DNA of 46,348 nt from Pseudoalteromonas denitrificans DSM 6059 (GCF_900112265.1 NZ_FOLO01000046.1:1-46348), one strand, 5' to 3'. Shown: positions 1 to 8,952, counted from the first letter of the stretch. Numbers and translations: made by a program. The notes: generated from the letters alone by a model not told the origin.

Positions 1-57
1 AAGCAATATAGCTTTTAGTTTCGACCACAGCTCATCAGTGAGCATTAATCGGGGCAT
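1..57 (-). CDS. IS5-type transposase, N-terminal fragment
   Basis: The frame opens with ATG at 57 and encodes MPRLMLTDELWSKLKAILL before leaving the window. This opening resembles the N-terminus of IS5-family (IS427/IS1031-like) transposases, which begin with a short DUF4096-type helix-turn-helix segment. Only 19 residues are visible, so the subgroup and whether the full gene is intact are unknown. The start is supported by a GAGA motif 7-10 bases upstream and by the placement of the promoter just before it. Confidence 0.65.
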   Translation of the reverse strand, partial: MPRLMLTDELWSKLKAILL

Positions 58-119
58 GACAATCTCGTTTAGTTTGGTTTTGGCGAAGTGAATTATACGA
101 GATTGTCACTTACGCACAA
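57..119 (-). promoter_or_regulatory. IS transposase promoter inside a 12-bp inverted repeat
   Basis: Reading the minus strand, a perfect TATAAT (-10) lies at 97-92 and TTGTGC (-35) at 119-114, with 16 bases between, placing the transcription start near 85. Two perfect 12-base arms, tgacaatctcgt (57-68) and acgagattgtca (97-108), flank this start. The element's own transcript would begin in the loop and lack one arm, while a transcript entering from outside would carry both. The 3' arm contains the probable ribosome binding site and ends on the A of the start codon. The promoter and arms are seen; the folding role is inferred. Confidence 0.55.
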
Positions 120-1470
120 AATTCAAACAAAGATCAACAGCCCCTAATACAATTGCTAAAAATGACGTTAATCCACTTAAAGGTAAATTTTCTAACATTT
201 GAAATAATGCTAACGAACTATCTGTGATGCCATTAGCTAATTGGCCTATGCCATTTTGAGCTTGTTCGAGTCCCATACCACCAAACGTAGACATCCATAC
301 AACCGTTAGTAAAGTGGGTACTAACAATACAGCCAACATAAATTCACGTACTGTTCTACCCAAAGAAATACGCGCTATAAACATACCAACAAATGGCGAC
401 CAAGAAACCCACCAAGCCCAATAAAATACAGTCCAACCGTGATAAAAGGTTTCATCTTCTCGACCAATCCAATTACTTAAAGGAATTATATTTTCGACAT
501 AAGCTAATAATGTTGTACCCACACCACTGATAATTACAGAGGTAGAACCCGCAATCATAACAAATAGCATTAAAATAAAAGCCAATGACATATTGATATT
601 ACTTAAAACTTTAACGCCACCTTCAAGACCTCTCATCACTGAAAAAATTGCAATGATAGTTACAATAAAAATAATCGCAATCTGAGTGGAAATACCATTA
701 GGAATACCAAATAAAAAATTTAACCCTCCAGCAGCTTGCTGTGCACCAAAACCAAGTGAAGTGGCCAAGCCAAAAATAGTTGCTAAAACGGCAACCGTAT
801 CAATTACATTACCCGGCCAGCGCCAAACGCGATCTCCTAATAAAGGAAAAAAGGCAGAGCGAATCGTTAATGGCATATTACAATTGAAAGTAAAGAAGGC
901 CAATGACAAACCAACAACAGCATACATTGCCCAAGGATGTAAACCCCAATGGAACATAGTTGCGCCCAGTGCTATTCTTGCAGCATCAACTGTACCTTCT
1001 GGTGTATTTAGAGGTGTACCATACCAATTGGTAAAGTATCCTACTGGCTCTGCTACGCTCCAAAACATCAATCCTATGCCCATACCTGCTGAAAAAAGCA
1101 TAGCTAGCCAAGACATCGTACTAAATTGTTTTCTTGCATTCAGGCCACCTAATCTAATTTTACCCAAAGGTAAAACAATTAAAGCCAAACAAAATACAAC
1201 AAACAAATTACCGCTAGTAATAAATAACCAATCAAAGGTATTAATAGACCAGCTTTTTGATACATCAAAAATATGCTTTGCAGATTCAGGAAATAATAAC
1301 GTAAAAATAACAAATAAAATAATGAAAGCCGAGGCACTAAAAAATACGGGGTTATGTAAATCCATCCCCATTATTTCAACATTATGTTCACCAATCTCAT
1401 GATCAGTCTCATATACAGATTTAGTCACGCCATTCAGTTGGCTATTGTCAGCTTTTTCATTTTTATTCAT
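106..1470 (-). pseudogene. BCCT-family osmolyte transporter, C-terminus lost to IS insertion
   Basis: This is a betaine/carnitine/choline transporter of the inner membrane. Visible family marks are the glycine-rich GMGIG segment followed by LMFWSVAEP, and the tryptophan-rich YHGWTVFYWAWWVSWSP segment of the substrate site. GMGIG is the form known from sodium-coupled members. The best start is ATG at 1470 (MNKNEKADNSQ), preceded by an AGAGG site; a longer frame from 1524 has no good site. The protein follows the family up to about SFLAIVLG and then reads DLCLNFVRK and stops inside the IS, so the last helices, including the usual serine-rich TSSDSG-type stretch, are missing. It is probably non-functional, unless the remainder lies beyond the element and the copy was very recently interrupted. 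Confidence 0.85.
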
Positions 1471-1669
1471 AATGGCCTCTAAAAATAGAAAGTGATTTAA
1501 AGATAGTTTCATTGCAAGCTTCATTAACCAATATCAAACCTCACTTCAAGTCACATATTTTCACTACAATCCAATCGTTCTGGCGCTATGATCAATTTCA
1601 GTTTGTAGTATAGTCGCCTTCAAAGCTTTAAGCTTAAGAGCTAAAAAGAATTAATGAAATCTAGTCTAC

Positions 1670-1699
1670 AAAAAACCCGCTAAATTAGCGGGTTTTTTT
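1670..1699 (-). terminator. Rho-independent terminator after typA
   Basis: Stem cccgcta (1676-1682) pairs with tagcggg (1686-1692) around a three-base loop. It is flanked by six A on the left and seven T on the right, so it can work in both directions. It lies downstream of the typA stop on the minus strand. Confidence 0.85.
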
Positions 1700-1750
1700 A
1701 AATATTAAATTAAAGAGTGAAGTTAAAACCTCACTGCATTTAATCAAAAA

Positions 1751-3574
1751 TTATGCCTTAGCAGGACGGCTTACGCGCTTACGTTCACCTTCAGTAAGGT
1801 GACGCTTACGAATACGGATGTTTTCAGGCGTTACTTCTACTAACTCGTTATCATCAATAAACTCAAGCGCTTGCTCAAGTGTAAATAAGATTGGTGGAGT
1901 AAGTGTTTGTGCTTCATCAGTACCTGATGCACGAACGTTAGTTAACTGCTTACCTTTAAGTGCGTTAACTGTAAGATCGTTATCACGGCTATGAATACCG
2001 ATAACCATACCTTCGTAAACTTCTACACCGTGACCGATGAATAATTTACCACGTTGCTGTAGGTTGAATAATGCATTAGTAAGTGCCTTACCCGTTGCGT
2101 TTGCAATGATTACACCGTTCTTACGAAGACCGATTTCGCCGCCTTTGTGAGGACCGTAATGATCAAACGTATGGTACATAAGACCAGAACCTGAAGTTAG
2201 TGTCATGAAATCAGTTTGGAAACCAATTAAACCACGGCTTGGGATCATGAAATCCATGCGCATACGGCCTTTACCATCTGGTGCCATATCAGTAAGTTCA
2301 CCTTTACGTAAACCTAATTGCTCCATGATAGAACCTTGATGCTGTTCTTCACAGTCAATCGTTACTGTTTCGAAAGGTTCAGATTTAACACCGTCGATGT
2401 CTTTGATGATTACTTGTGGACGTGATACTGCAAGCTCAAAACCTTCACGACGCATGTTTTCGATTAAGATACCTAAGTGTAATTCACCACGACCAGAAAC
2501 TCGGAAGCTATCTGGGTTTTCAGTTTCTTCAACACGTAATGCAACGTTATGAACTAATTCTTTTTCTAAACGCTCAAGGATGTTACGTGAAGTAACAAAC
2601 TTACCTTCTTTACCACAGAAAGGAGAGTTATTTACAGAGAAAGTCATTGTTACAGTTGGCTCATCAACACTTAGCGGTGGTAATGCTTCAACTGTAGTTG
2701 GACAACAAACAGTATCTGAAATTTTAAGCTCACCACAACCTGTGATAGTTACAATGTTACCTGCGAATGCTTCATCAGTTTCGATACGTTCAAGACCTAA
2801 GTAGCTTTGAACTGTACCAATTTTAGCATTACGTGAAGAACCATCTTCACCGATGATAGTAACCTGTTGGTTAGGCTTAACAGCACCACGTTTGATACGA
2901 CCTACACCGATTACACCAACATATGAGTTGTAATCAAGTTGAGAGATTTGCATTTGGAATGCACCATCTACATCAACAACTGGTGGTGCTACGTTATCAA
3001 CAACAGCTTGGAATAAAGGTTCCATGTTGTCTGACTTATCGTCTAAGTCCATTGTTGCCCAACCGTTGATAGCTGATGCATAGATTACTTGGAAATCTAA
3101 CTGATCATCAGTAGCCCCTAAGTTATCGAATAAATCAAAGATTTGATCCATAACCCAATCAGGACGTGCGCCAGGCTTATCGATTTTGTTGATTACAACG
3201 ATCGGCTTAAGACCCTGTGCGAATGCTTTTTGCGTTACAAAACGCGTTTGTGGCATTGGACCTTCTTGAGCATCTACTAATAGCAATACAGAATCTGCCA
3301 TTGAAAGTACACGTTCAACCTCACCACCAAAATCGGCGTGTCCTGGAGTATCTATGATGTTGATATGGTAATCTTTCCATTCGATTGCAGTGTTTTTTGC
3401 AAGAATTGTGATACCACGTTCTTTTTCAATATCGTTAGAATCCATTACACGTTCTTCATTACCGCCACGAGTTTCTAAAGTACCTGATTGCTCAAGTAAT
3501 TTATCAACTAAAGTTGTTTTACCGTGGTCAACGTGCGCGATGATGGCTATATTACGTAACTGTTCGATGCTCAT
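1751..3574 (-). CDS. typA: Ribosome-binding translational GTPase TypA/BipA
   Basis: This 607-residue protein has the length and layout of TypA/BipA: an EF-G-like GTPase domain with AHVDHGKT (P-loop), RGITI (switch I), DTPGHADFGGEVERV (G3) and NKID (G4), then beta-barrel and EF-G III/V-like domains and the TypA-specific C-terminal domain ending in a basic tail. The family assists ribosome assembly and translation under stress and cold. The ATG start (MSIEQLRNIAIIAHVD) is the usual one. It is divergent from glnA, the arrangement known from enterobacteria and many other gammaproteobacteria. A strong hairpin follows the stop. No defects are visible. Confidence 0.97.
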   Translation of the reverse strand: MSIEQLRNIAIIAHVDHGKTTLVDKLLEQSGTLETRGGNEERVMDSNDIEKERGITILAKNTAIEWKDYHINIIDTPGHADFGGEVERVLSMADSVLLLVDAQEGPMPQTRFVTQKAFAQGLKPIVVINKIDKPGARPDWVMDQIFDLFDNLGATDDQLDFQVIYASAINGWATMDLDDKSDNMEPLFQAVVDNVAPPVVDVDGAFQMQISQLDYNSYVGVIGVGRIKRGAVKPNQQVTIIGEDGSSRNAKIGTVQSYLGLERIETDEAFAGNIVTITGCGELKISDTVCCPTTVEALPPLSVDEPTVTMTFSVNNSPFCGKEGKFVTSRNILERLEKELVHNVALRVEETENPDSFRVSGRGELHLGILIENMRREGFELAVSRPQVIIKDIDGVKSEPFETVTIDCEEQHQGSIMEQLGLRKGELTDMAPDGKGRMRMDFMIPSRGLIGFQTDFMTLTSGSGLMYHTFDHYGPHKGGEIGLRKNGVIIANATGKALTNALFNLQQRGKLFIGHGVEVYEGMVIGIHSRDNDLTVNALKGKQLTNVRASGTDEAQTLTPPILFTLEQALEFIDDNELVEVTPENIRIRKRHLTEGERKRVSRPAKA

Positions 3575-3851
3575 ATAATTGTCTCAGAGAATTTAATCTC
3601 GCTGATCCTAAAAAGATCTACGCTCTTTGCCGCCTATTAATACCTTCATAAAGTATTAAATGCGATTTCTCAGCATAGAGATAAAAATTGGTCGCGTATT
3701 ATCCCTTAATAATTGCACAGATGAAAGTTTATCCAATGTAAAAAACTAAAATAATTAAAATTAAATCATTACAGGTTGATTTTTAAGCATCTATTTATAA
3801 AAAAACATTCAATTTCTAACACAAATAAAATAACTCGAACGCAAATCTTTA

Positions 3852-3868
3852 CGCACTAAAAAGGTGCA
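3852..3868. promoter_or_regulatory. NtrC binding site, enhancer of glnA (strong)
   Basis: The 17-mer cgcactaaaaaggtgca matches the NtrC dyad TGCACYA-N3-TGGTGCA at all but two symmetric-arm positions. It is about 120 bases upstream of the predicted sigma-54 start of glnA, a normal enhancer distance. A nearly identical site lies in front of ntrB. Confidence 0.8.
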
Positions 3869-3872
3869 GGCG

Positions 3873-3889
3873 ACGATCATTTTAGTGCA
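3873..3889. promoter_or_regulatory. Second, weaker NtrC half-conserved site
   Basis: The right arm TAGTGCA matches well, while the left arm (acgatca) is degenerate. Its centre is 21 bases, two helical turns, from the strong site, the spacing expected for cooperative binding of two NtrC dimers on one DNA face. It is called mainly on that spacing. Confidence 0.5.
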
Positions 3890-3952
3890 TTTAAAAGTGA
3901 AACCGACTCAAAAAATCGATCAATAACTTTAAATATCAGCCACTTAAATAAT

Positions 3953-3969
3953 TGGCACAATAAAAGCTT
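3953..3969 (+). promoter_or_regulatory. Sigma-54 promoter of glnA
   Basis: The sequence ttggcacaataaaagctt carries the invariant GG (3954-3955) and GC (3966-3967) at the required 12-base offset, with a perfect TGGCAC -24 element. Transcription would start near 3979, giving a leader of about 44 bases before the glnA ATG. With the NtrC sites upstream this is a classical nitrogen-regulated promoter. The rest of 3575-3850 is AT-rich, with nothing else I could assign beyond the presumed typA promoter region. Confidence 0.8.
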
Positions 3970-4022
3970 AGTGAGTTCATATAAAAAATATAAAACTAAC
4001 CCCAACACGCTGGAGGACACAC

Positions 4023-5429
4023 ATGTCACATAAGGTTTTAGAACTTATCAAGGAAAACGAAGTAAAATTTATCGACTTACGTTTTACTGATACTAAAGGT
4101 AAAGAACAACACGTATCAATTCCTCATCATCAAGTTGACGAAGATTTTTTTGAAGACGGTAAAATGTTTGACGGTTCTTCAATTGCGGGTTGGAAAGGCA
4201 TCAACGAATCAGACATGGTATTACTACCAGATGCAGATTCAGCAAAACTAGACCCTTTCACAGAAGAAACAACCTTAATTATACGTTGTGATGTTGTTGA
4301 ACCAGATACACTACAAGGTTATGAGCGTGATCCTCGCTCTGTTGCTAAGCGCGCAGAAGAATACATGCGCTCTACAGGTATTGCAGATACAGTTCTATTT
4401 GGGCCTGAGCCAGAATTTTTTGTTTTTGATGATGTAAAATATAAAACTGACATGTCAGGCTCTATGTATAAAATTGATTCTAAGCAAGCAGCTTGGAATT
4501 CAGACAAAAGTTACGAAGATGGTAATACAGGACATCGTCCAGGCGTTAAAGGCGGTTACTTCCCTGTTGCACCTGTTGATGATTTCCAAGACTGGCGTTC
4601 GGCCACCTGTTTAGTACTTGAAGAAATGGGGCAAGTTGTTGAAGCACATCACCATGAAGTGGCAACAGCAGGTCAAAACGAAATCGCAACTCGCTTTAAT
4701 ACTATGGTATTAAAAGCAGATGAAATTCAAGAAATGAAGTATGTTATTCATAACATGGCACACTTATATGGTAAAACAGCAACGTTTATGCCAAAGCCAG
4801 TTGTTGGCGATAATGGTTCAGGCATGCATTGTCATCAATCTTTAGGTAAAGATGGTCAAAATATCTTTGCGGGTGATAAATACGGTGGTCTTTCAGAAGA
4901 AGCTTTATACTACATAGGCGGTATCATCAAACATGCTCGTGCAATCAATGCTTTTGCTAATGCCTCAACTAACTCTTACAAACGTCTAGTACCAGGTTTT
5001 GAAGCGCCAGTAATGCTAGCTTATTCAGCACGTAACCGTTCTGCATCTATTCGTATCCCAGTAGTACCATCAGCTAAAGGACGTCGTATTGAAGTTCGCT
5101 TCCCTGATCCAACTGCAAATCCATACCTTGCTTTTGCATCTATGCTAATGGCTGGCCTTGACGGAATTAAAAACAAAATTCACCCTGGCGATGCTATGGA
5201 TAAAGATCTTTATGATCTTCCTGCTGAAGAAGCTGCTGAAATTCCAACTGTTGCAGGTTCTTTAGAAGAAGCGCTTGCAGCACTAGATAGCGATCGTGAA
5301 TTTTTAACGCAAGGTGGCGTATTCACTGACGACCTAATCGATGCTTATATATCTTTGAAAAATCAAGAAATTGAAAGATTAAACAGTACAACTCACCCAG
5401 TTGAGTTTGAAATGTACTATAGCTGTTAA
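4023..5429 (+). CDS. glnA: Glutamine synthetase type I
   Basis: This cytoplasmic enzyme makes glutamine from glutamate, ammonia and ATP and is the main entry of nitrogen at low ammonium. The 468 residues align in length with the type I beta dodecamer form. Visible marks are MFDGSSIAGWKGI, the metal/substrate-site stretch GPEPEFFVFDD, NGSGMHCHQSL, the ATP-site segment around KPVVGDNGSGMH, and the adenylylation site KDLYDLPAEE with Tyr397, so GlnE-type adenylylation is expected. The start ATG has a strong GGAGG site. It is transcribed alone from a sigma-54 promoter with NtrC sites and is followed by a good terminator. ntrBC lie downstream, separated by one gene. Confidence 0.98.
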   Translation: MSHKVLELIKENEVKFIDLRFTDTKGKEQHVSIPHHQVDEDFFEDGKMFDGSSIAGWKGINESDMVLLPDADSAKLDPFTEETTLIIRCDVVEPDTLQGYERDPRSVAKRAEEYMRSTGIADTVLFGPEPEFFVFDDVKYKTDMSGSMYKIDSKQAAWNSDKSYEDGNTGHRPGVKGGYFPVAPVDDFQDWRSATCLVLEEMGQVVEAHHHEVATAGQNEIATRFNTMVLKADEIQEMKYVIHNMAHLYGKTATFMPKPVVGDNGSGMHCHQSLGKDGQNIFAGDKYGGLSEEALYYIGGIIKHARAINAFANASTNSYKRLVPGFEAPVMLAYSARNRSASIRIPVVPSAKGRRIEVRFPDPTANPYLAFASMLMAGLDGIKNKIHPGDAMDKDLYDLPAEEAAEIPTVAGSLEEALAALDSDREFLTQGGVFTDDLIDAYISLKNQEIERLNSTTHPVEFEMYYSC

Positions 5430-5481
5430 TTTAACAGCATTTAAGCTAACAAGCTTAAATGAAATATTTAATGTGTGTTCC

Positions 5482-5508
5482 AAAAGCCTGCTTTAGCAGG
5501 CTTTTTTT
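5482..5508 (+). terminator. Rho-independent terminator after glnA
   Basis: Stem agcctgc (5485-5491) pairs with gcaggct (5496-5502) with a four-base loop, followed by a run of seven T. It separates glnA from the downstream genes. Confidence 0.9.
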
Positions 5509-5615
5509 ATGGAAAAAATTTTAGCAATCAGTTAGAGTTAGCACAGTTATGTTAATTTATTGCTATAATTTTAAGTTACGACTTAACTAATACAAAAAAG
5601 TACAAGGGTACACTA

Positions 5616-6161
5616 GTGAGTTTAAAAGTGGGTTTAACAGCAATACTATTAACATTTTTTTTGTGCATGGCCACAATGCAAAGCTTTGCTGCACCTAAAA
5701 AAATCTACGTTTGGCGCGATGCCCAGGGTGTTCTAGTTTTTTCTGATTCCCCCCAACCTCAAGTTGATGCCGAAGAAATAAAACTAAATAGTAAAGCCAT
5801 TGAAATGAAAGCGGTAGATACAAGCGATTTATATGATATTAAAGATACCGTAAAAACAATAAAATTCACGATAGATATCACGAACCCTACCCCAGATGAA
5901 ACGATTAGAGATAATACAGGCTCTGTTCATATTAGCGGACGTATTGGTCCTAGGTTTGTTCAAGGTCATAAGGTACAACTTTATTTAGATGGTGCCAAAT
6001 ACGGTAAACCTCAAACTTCAATATTATTTGTAATACGCAATATAGACAGAGGGGAACATCAACTACAATTAAAACTAATTGATGCAAAAGGAAAGATGCT
6101 TGCTAAAAGTAAAAATGTCACTTTCTTTTTACACCGACGCTCTATCATCACGGGTCCTTAA
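5616..6161 (+). CDS. DUF4124-domain secreted protein
   Basis: The 181-residue protein has an N-terminal signal peptide (roughly residues 1-25, ending QSFAA) followed by KKIYVWRDAQGVLVFSDSPQ, the hallmark of DUF4124 (W-D..G..+FSD-P). The remaining part is predicted to be a beta-rich periplasmic domain (FTIDITNPTPDETIRDNTG onward). The start is GTG at 5616 with an AAGGG site; there is no in-frame ATG upstream. Its function is unknown. Its place between glnA and ntrB is recurrent in Alteromonadales, which suggests chance linkage or a loose tie to nitrogen status rather than a proven role. Confidence 0.85.
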   Translation: MSLKVGLTAILLTFFLCMATMQSFAAPKKIYVWRDAQGVLVFSDSPQPQVDAEEIKLNSKAIEMKAVDTSDLYDIKDTVKTIKFTIDITNPTPDETIRDNTGSVHISGRIGPRFVQGHKVQLYLDGAKYGKPQTSILFVIRNIDRGEHQLQLKLIDAKGKMLAKSKNVTFFLHRRSIITGP

Positions 6162-6322
6162 ATACCCAAATCATATCGTATCAAAGCTAACTCCAGTTAA
6201 TTTTAAAATATCAAAATACACACATAAAATGACTACGTATTCAGCGCGACATAAGGTAAATTAGGAGTACTATACTCACATTAAAACCGCTTAAGTATCG
6301 TGCATTTCTAATAAAATACTTA

Positions 6323-6339
6323 CGCACTAAATTGGTGCA
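6323..6339. promoter_or_regulatory. NtrC operator abutting the ntrB start codon
   Basis: The 17-mer cgcactaaattggtgca differs from the ideal NtrC dyad TGCACYA-N3-TGGTGCA by one base. It ends three bases before the ntrB ATG, in the place where a ribosome binding site or transcription start would be. No sigma-54 promoter is visible here, so this looks like an autorepression site, as known for the glnL promoter of enterobacteria. A candidate -10 (tatact, 6271-6276) lies upstream. Confidence 0.75.
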
Positions 6340-6342
6340 ACC

Positions 6343-7455
6343 ATGTTCTCTAATGATGCAAATAATTTTAGAAATACAAATATATCAACTTTGCTGCAAG
6401 CTGCATGGCAAAATTTAACAACCTCAGTAATTTTACTTAATCAAAACTTAATTGTGATTTACGCCAATGAAAGTGCAAAAGAATTATTTGCTTTAGGTGA
6501 AAAGAGATTTATAGGACAAGAATTTAGCGCCTTGTTTAGCCACCATACAATTGACCTTGCTAGAATAACGAGTCATACCCTGCAGCAAGGAATAGATTGT
6601 CACCAACATAGAGCTGATGTGGTTTTCATAGACTCTCGCCATGCAAAAATAGCATTAAGTTCCCGCTCAATAACAGATGAAAATCAAACGCTTATTTTAT
6701 TAGAGTGTCGCCGCCTTGATGAAGAAATAAAACACGATTTAGCATCACATCAAATGCATCAACATAATGCGGCTCGCACCTTAATTCGAGGTTTGGCTCA
6801 TGAAATTAAAAATCCTTTGGGTGGTATTAGAGGGGCGGCGCAGTTATTGCAATATGAGACATATCAAAATGAACGAGATGAGTGTACTAATCTCATCATA
6901 GAACAAACAGACAGATTAACTGAATTGGTCGACCGGCTATTAGGGCCAAATCAATTATTAAAGAAAACTGCATGTAATATTCATCAGACATTAGAGTCAG
7001 TTATGAAACTTAGTATGTTAGAAAATCATAATCACATTAAATTAATTAAAGACTATGATCCTAGCATTCCAGATATCATAGTAGATGAGGGAAAAATTCA
7101 GCAAGTTGTTTTAAACATAGTGCGTAATGCACAGCAAGCCATAATAAATAATGAAGCTAATAAAGATACAAAAACCGGTAGTATTCGCATTAAAACACGC
7201 ATACGTCATCAGATGCGCATCCATAATAAATCGATGAAAAATGCATTACAGATACAAATATCCGATACTGGACCAGGAATAGACCAAAACATTATTGAAA
7301 CCATTTTTTTCCCCATGGTTACAAATAAAGAAGGTGGTTCTGGTTTAGGTTTATCTATCGCACAGACCTTGATAGATCAGCACAATGGGTATATCGATTG
7401 TGAAAGTTGGCCAGGGCATACAGAATTTAATATATATTTACCATTAAATTTATAA
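6343..7455 (+). CDS. ntrB: Nitrogen regulation sensor kinase NtrB
   Basis: The 370-residue cytoplasmic histidine kinase/phosphatase has an N-terminal PAS domain (about residues 15-120), the H-box RGLAHEIKNPLGGIRGAAQ with His153, an N-box NIVRNAQQAI, a G1 box SDTGPGI and G2 GGSGLGLSIA. It senses nitrogen status through PII and phosphorylates NtrC. An in-frame stop at 6328 and the NtrC operator leave ATG 6343 as the only reasonable start, with only a weak ribosome site. ntrC follows after 57 bases in the same direction. Confidence 0.95.
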   Translation: MFSNDANNFRNTNISTLLQAAWQNLTTSVILLNQNLIVIYANESAKELFALGEKRFIGQEFSALFSHHTIDLARITSHTLQQGIDCHQHRADVVFIDSRHAKIALSSRSITDENQTLILLECRRLDEEIKHDLASHQMHQHNAARTLIRGLAHEIKNPLGGIRGAAQLLQYETYQNERDECTNLIIEQTDRLTELVDRLLGPNQLLKKTACNIHQTLESVMKLSMLENHNHIKLIKDYDPSIPDIIVDEGKIQQVVLNIVRNAQQAIINNEANKDTKTGSIRIKTRIRHQMRIHNKSMKNALQIQISDTGPGIDQNIIETIFFPMVTNKEGGSGLGLSIAQTLIDQHNGYIDCESWPGHTEFNIYLPLNL

Positions 7456-7512
7456 CCTTGAAAATAAAAACAATAAAAGTACATATTCCTAGCTACAAAA
7501 AGGAAACATAAA

Positions 7513-8898
7513 ATGAAAACAGTTTGGCTCGTTGACGACGACGCATCAATTCGGTTTGTATTAGAAAAAGCATTAACCCGTGCAGGATATCATGCTGAGA
7601 GTTTTTCTAATGCAGAAGATGTTATACAAGCTTTAGAATATAGCCAGCCAACCGTATTAGTATCAGATGTACGTATGCCAGGCATGGATGGCATGACTTT
7701 GTTAGAGGGCGTTGCGAAAGAAAACCCTGGATTACCAGTGATCATCATGACAGCGCATTCAGATTTAGACTCAGCCGTTCAAGCATTCCAAAAAGGTGCT
7801 TTTGAATACTTAGCAAAACCATTTGATTTAAATGAAGCCATCACACTAGTCGAAAGTGCCTGCAGAGCTAATAGCCGTATTAAAGTAAAGGCTAAAAAAG
7901 AACCTAAAAAAACGCCCGATATCATAGGTGAAGCACCTGCTATGCAAGAAGTTTTTCGAGCCATAGGAAAGTTATCTGCTTCAAGTATGAGTGTACTAAT
8001 TAATGGTGAGTCTGGAACAGGTAAAGAACTCGTTGCAGGTGCATTACATAACCATAGCCCACGCCGCGAAAAAGAGTTCATAGCATTAAATATGGCAGCA
8101 ATCCCTAAAGAACTCGTTGAGTCTGAGCTTTTTGGTCATGAAAAAGGGGCATTCACAGGAGCTGATAACATACGAAAAGGACGTTTTGAACAAGCCAATG
8201 GTGGTACATTGTTTTTAGATGAAATTGGGGATATGCCACTTGATGTTCAAACGCGTTTATTAAGAGTGCTTTCTGATGGCGAGTTCTATCGAGTTGGCGG
8301 TCACCAAAGCATTAAAGTTGACGTACGTATCATTGCAGCAACCCATCAAAATCTTGAAGATCTCGTATTTAAAGGGCAGTTTAGAGATGACTTATTTCAT
8401 CGCCTAAATGTTGTTAGATTAAAACTTCCACCCTTACGTGAACGCCCTGAAGATATCGAATTACTCGCACAAAACTTTCTCAGCAAAAGTGCCAAAGATC
8501 TAAAAGTAGAGTGTAAGGTTTTAAGCCCCGAAGCCAGTAAAAAGTTACAATCATTTAATTGGCCTGGCAATGTCAGGCAACTGGAAAATAGCTGCCGCTG
8601 GTTAACTGTAATGGCACCAGGTCAACTCATTGCAATCGAAGACCTACCAGAAGAAATTACCGACGAACAGAGCATAGTTGCCAAAGCAAATTGGTTAGAT
8701 GAGTTTCAAATTTGGCTTGAAAGTGAATTAAAGCAGGGCAAAGAAAATATTTGGCCGCAAATTCAAACCCAATTAGAAGCCCGTTTAATTAAAAGTGCAC
8801 TGGCTAATTGTAACGGACACAAACAAGACGCAGCCATGAAAATTGGTTGGGGAAGAAATACCCTGACCCGAAAACTAAAAGAGCAAAATATTGCTTGA
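7513..8898 (+). CDS. ntrC: Nitrogen regulation response regulator NtrC
   Basis: This sigma-54 activator has 461 residues in three parts. The first is a receiver domain with WLVDDD and phospho-acceptor Asp52 in LVSDVRMPGMDG. The second is an AAA+ domain with Walker A GESGTGKE, a canonical GAFTGA loop that touches sigma-54, and GGTLFLDEIGDMP (Walker B). The third is a Fis-type C-terminal helix-turn-helix (HKQDAAMKIGWGRNTLTRKL). It should activate glnA through the sites at 3852-3889 and repress ntrBC through the site at 6323. The AGGAAA ribosome site lies before ATG 7513. Confidence 0.97.
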   Translation: MKTVWLVDDDASIRFVLEKALTRAGYHAESFSNAEDVIQALEYSQPTVLVSDVRMPGMDGMTLLEGVAKENPGLPVIIMTAHSDLDSAVQAFQKGAFEYLAKPFDLNEAITLVESACRANSRIKVKAKKEPKKTPDIIGEAPAMQEVFRAIGKLSASSMSVLINGESGTGKELVAGALHNHSPRREKEFIALNMAAIPKELVESELFGHEKGAFTGADNIRKGRFEQANGGTLFLDEIGDMPLDVQTRLLRVLSDGEFYRVGGHQSIKVDVRIIAATHQNLEDLVFKGQFRDDLFHRLNVVRLKLPPLRERPEDIELLAQNFLSKSAKDLKVECKVLSPEASKKLQSFNWPGNVRQLENSCRWLTVMAPGQLIAIEDLPEEITDEQSIVAKANWLDEFQIWLESELKQGKENIWPQIQTQLEARLIKSALANCNGHKQDAAMKIGWGRNTLTRKLKEQNIA

Positions 8899-8952
8899 GC
8901 CTCTTGAGTTTCTTTGTTTGAATGGGCTTCTGTTTATTAAAAATAATAATAC

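Larger units (their letters stand above)
1..144 (-). mobile_element. IS5-type insertion sequence, 5' end only (runs off the window)
   Basis: On the minus strand this stretch holds the terminal sequence, promoter and first 19 codons of a transposase; the rest lies beyond the window. The boundary is placed near 144 because the interrupted transporter reading frame loses its family resemblance there, and the sequence entering the element reads ggggctgttgatctttg, which looks like an IS5-group terminal repeat. The bases at the junction (ctaa on the plus strand, about 144-147) fit the short YTAR/TA-type targets of this family. The exact end and target duplication cannot be verified because the other end is not in view. 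Confidence 0.7.

Noticed and set aside
686..1402. 238-residue open frame on the plus strand inside the BCCT gene
   Set aside because: It is antisense to a well-supported transporter frame, has low-complexity composition and no family motifs, so it is a shadow of the real gene.
7779..8081. 100-residue open frame opposite ntrC
   Set aside because: It is antisense to the conserved receiver/AAA+ region of NtrC; no ribosome site or family match.
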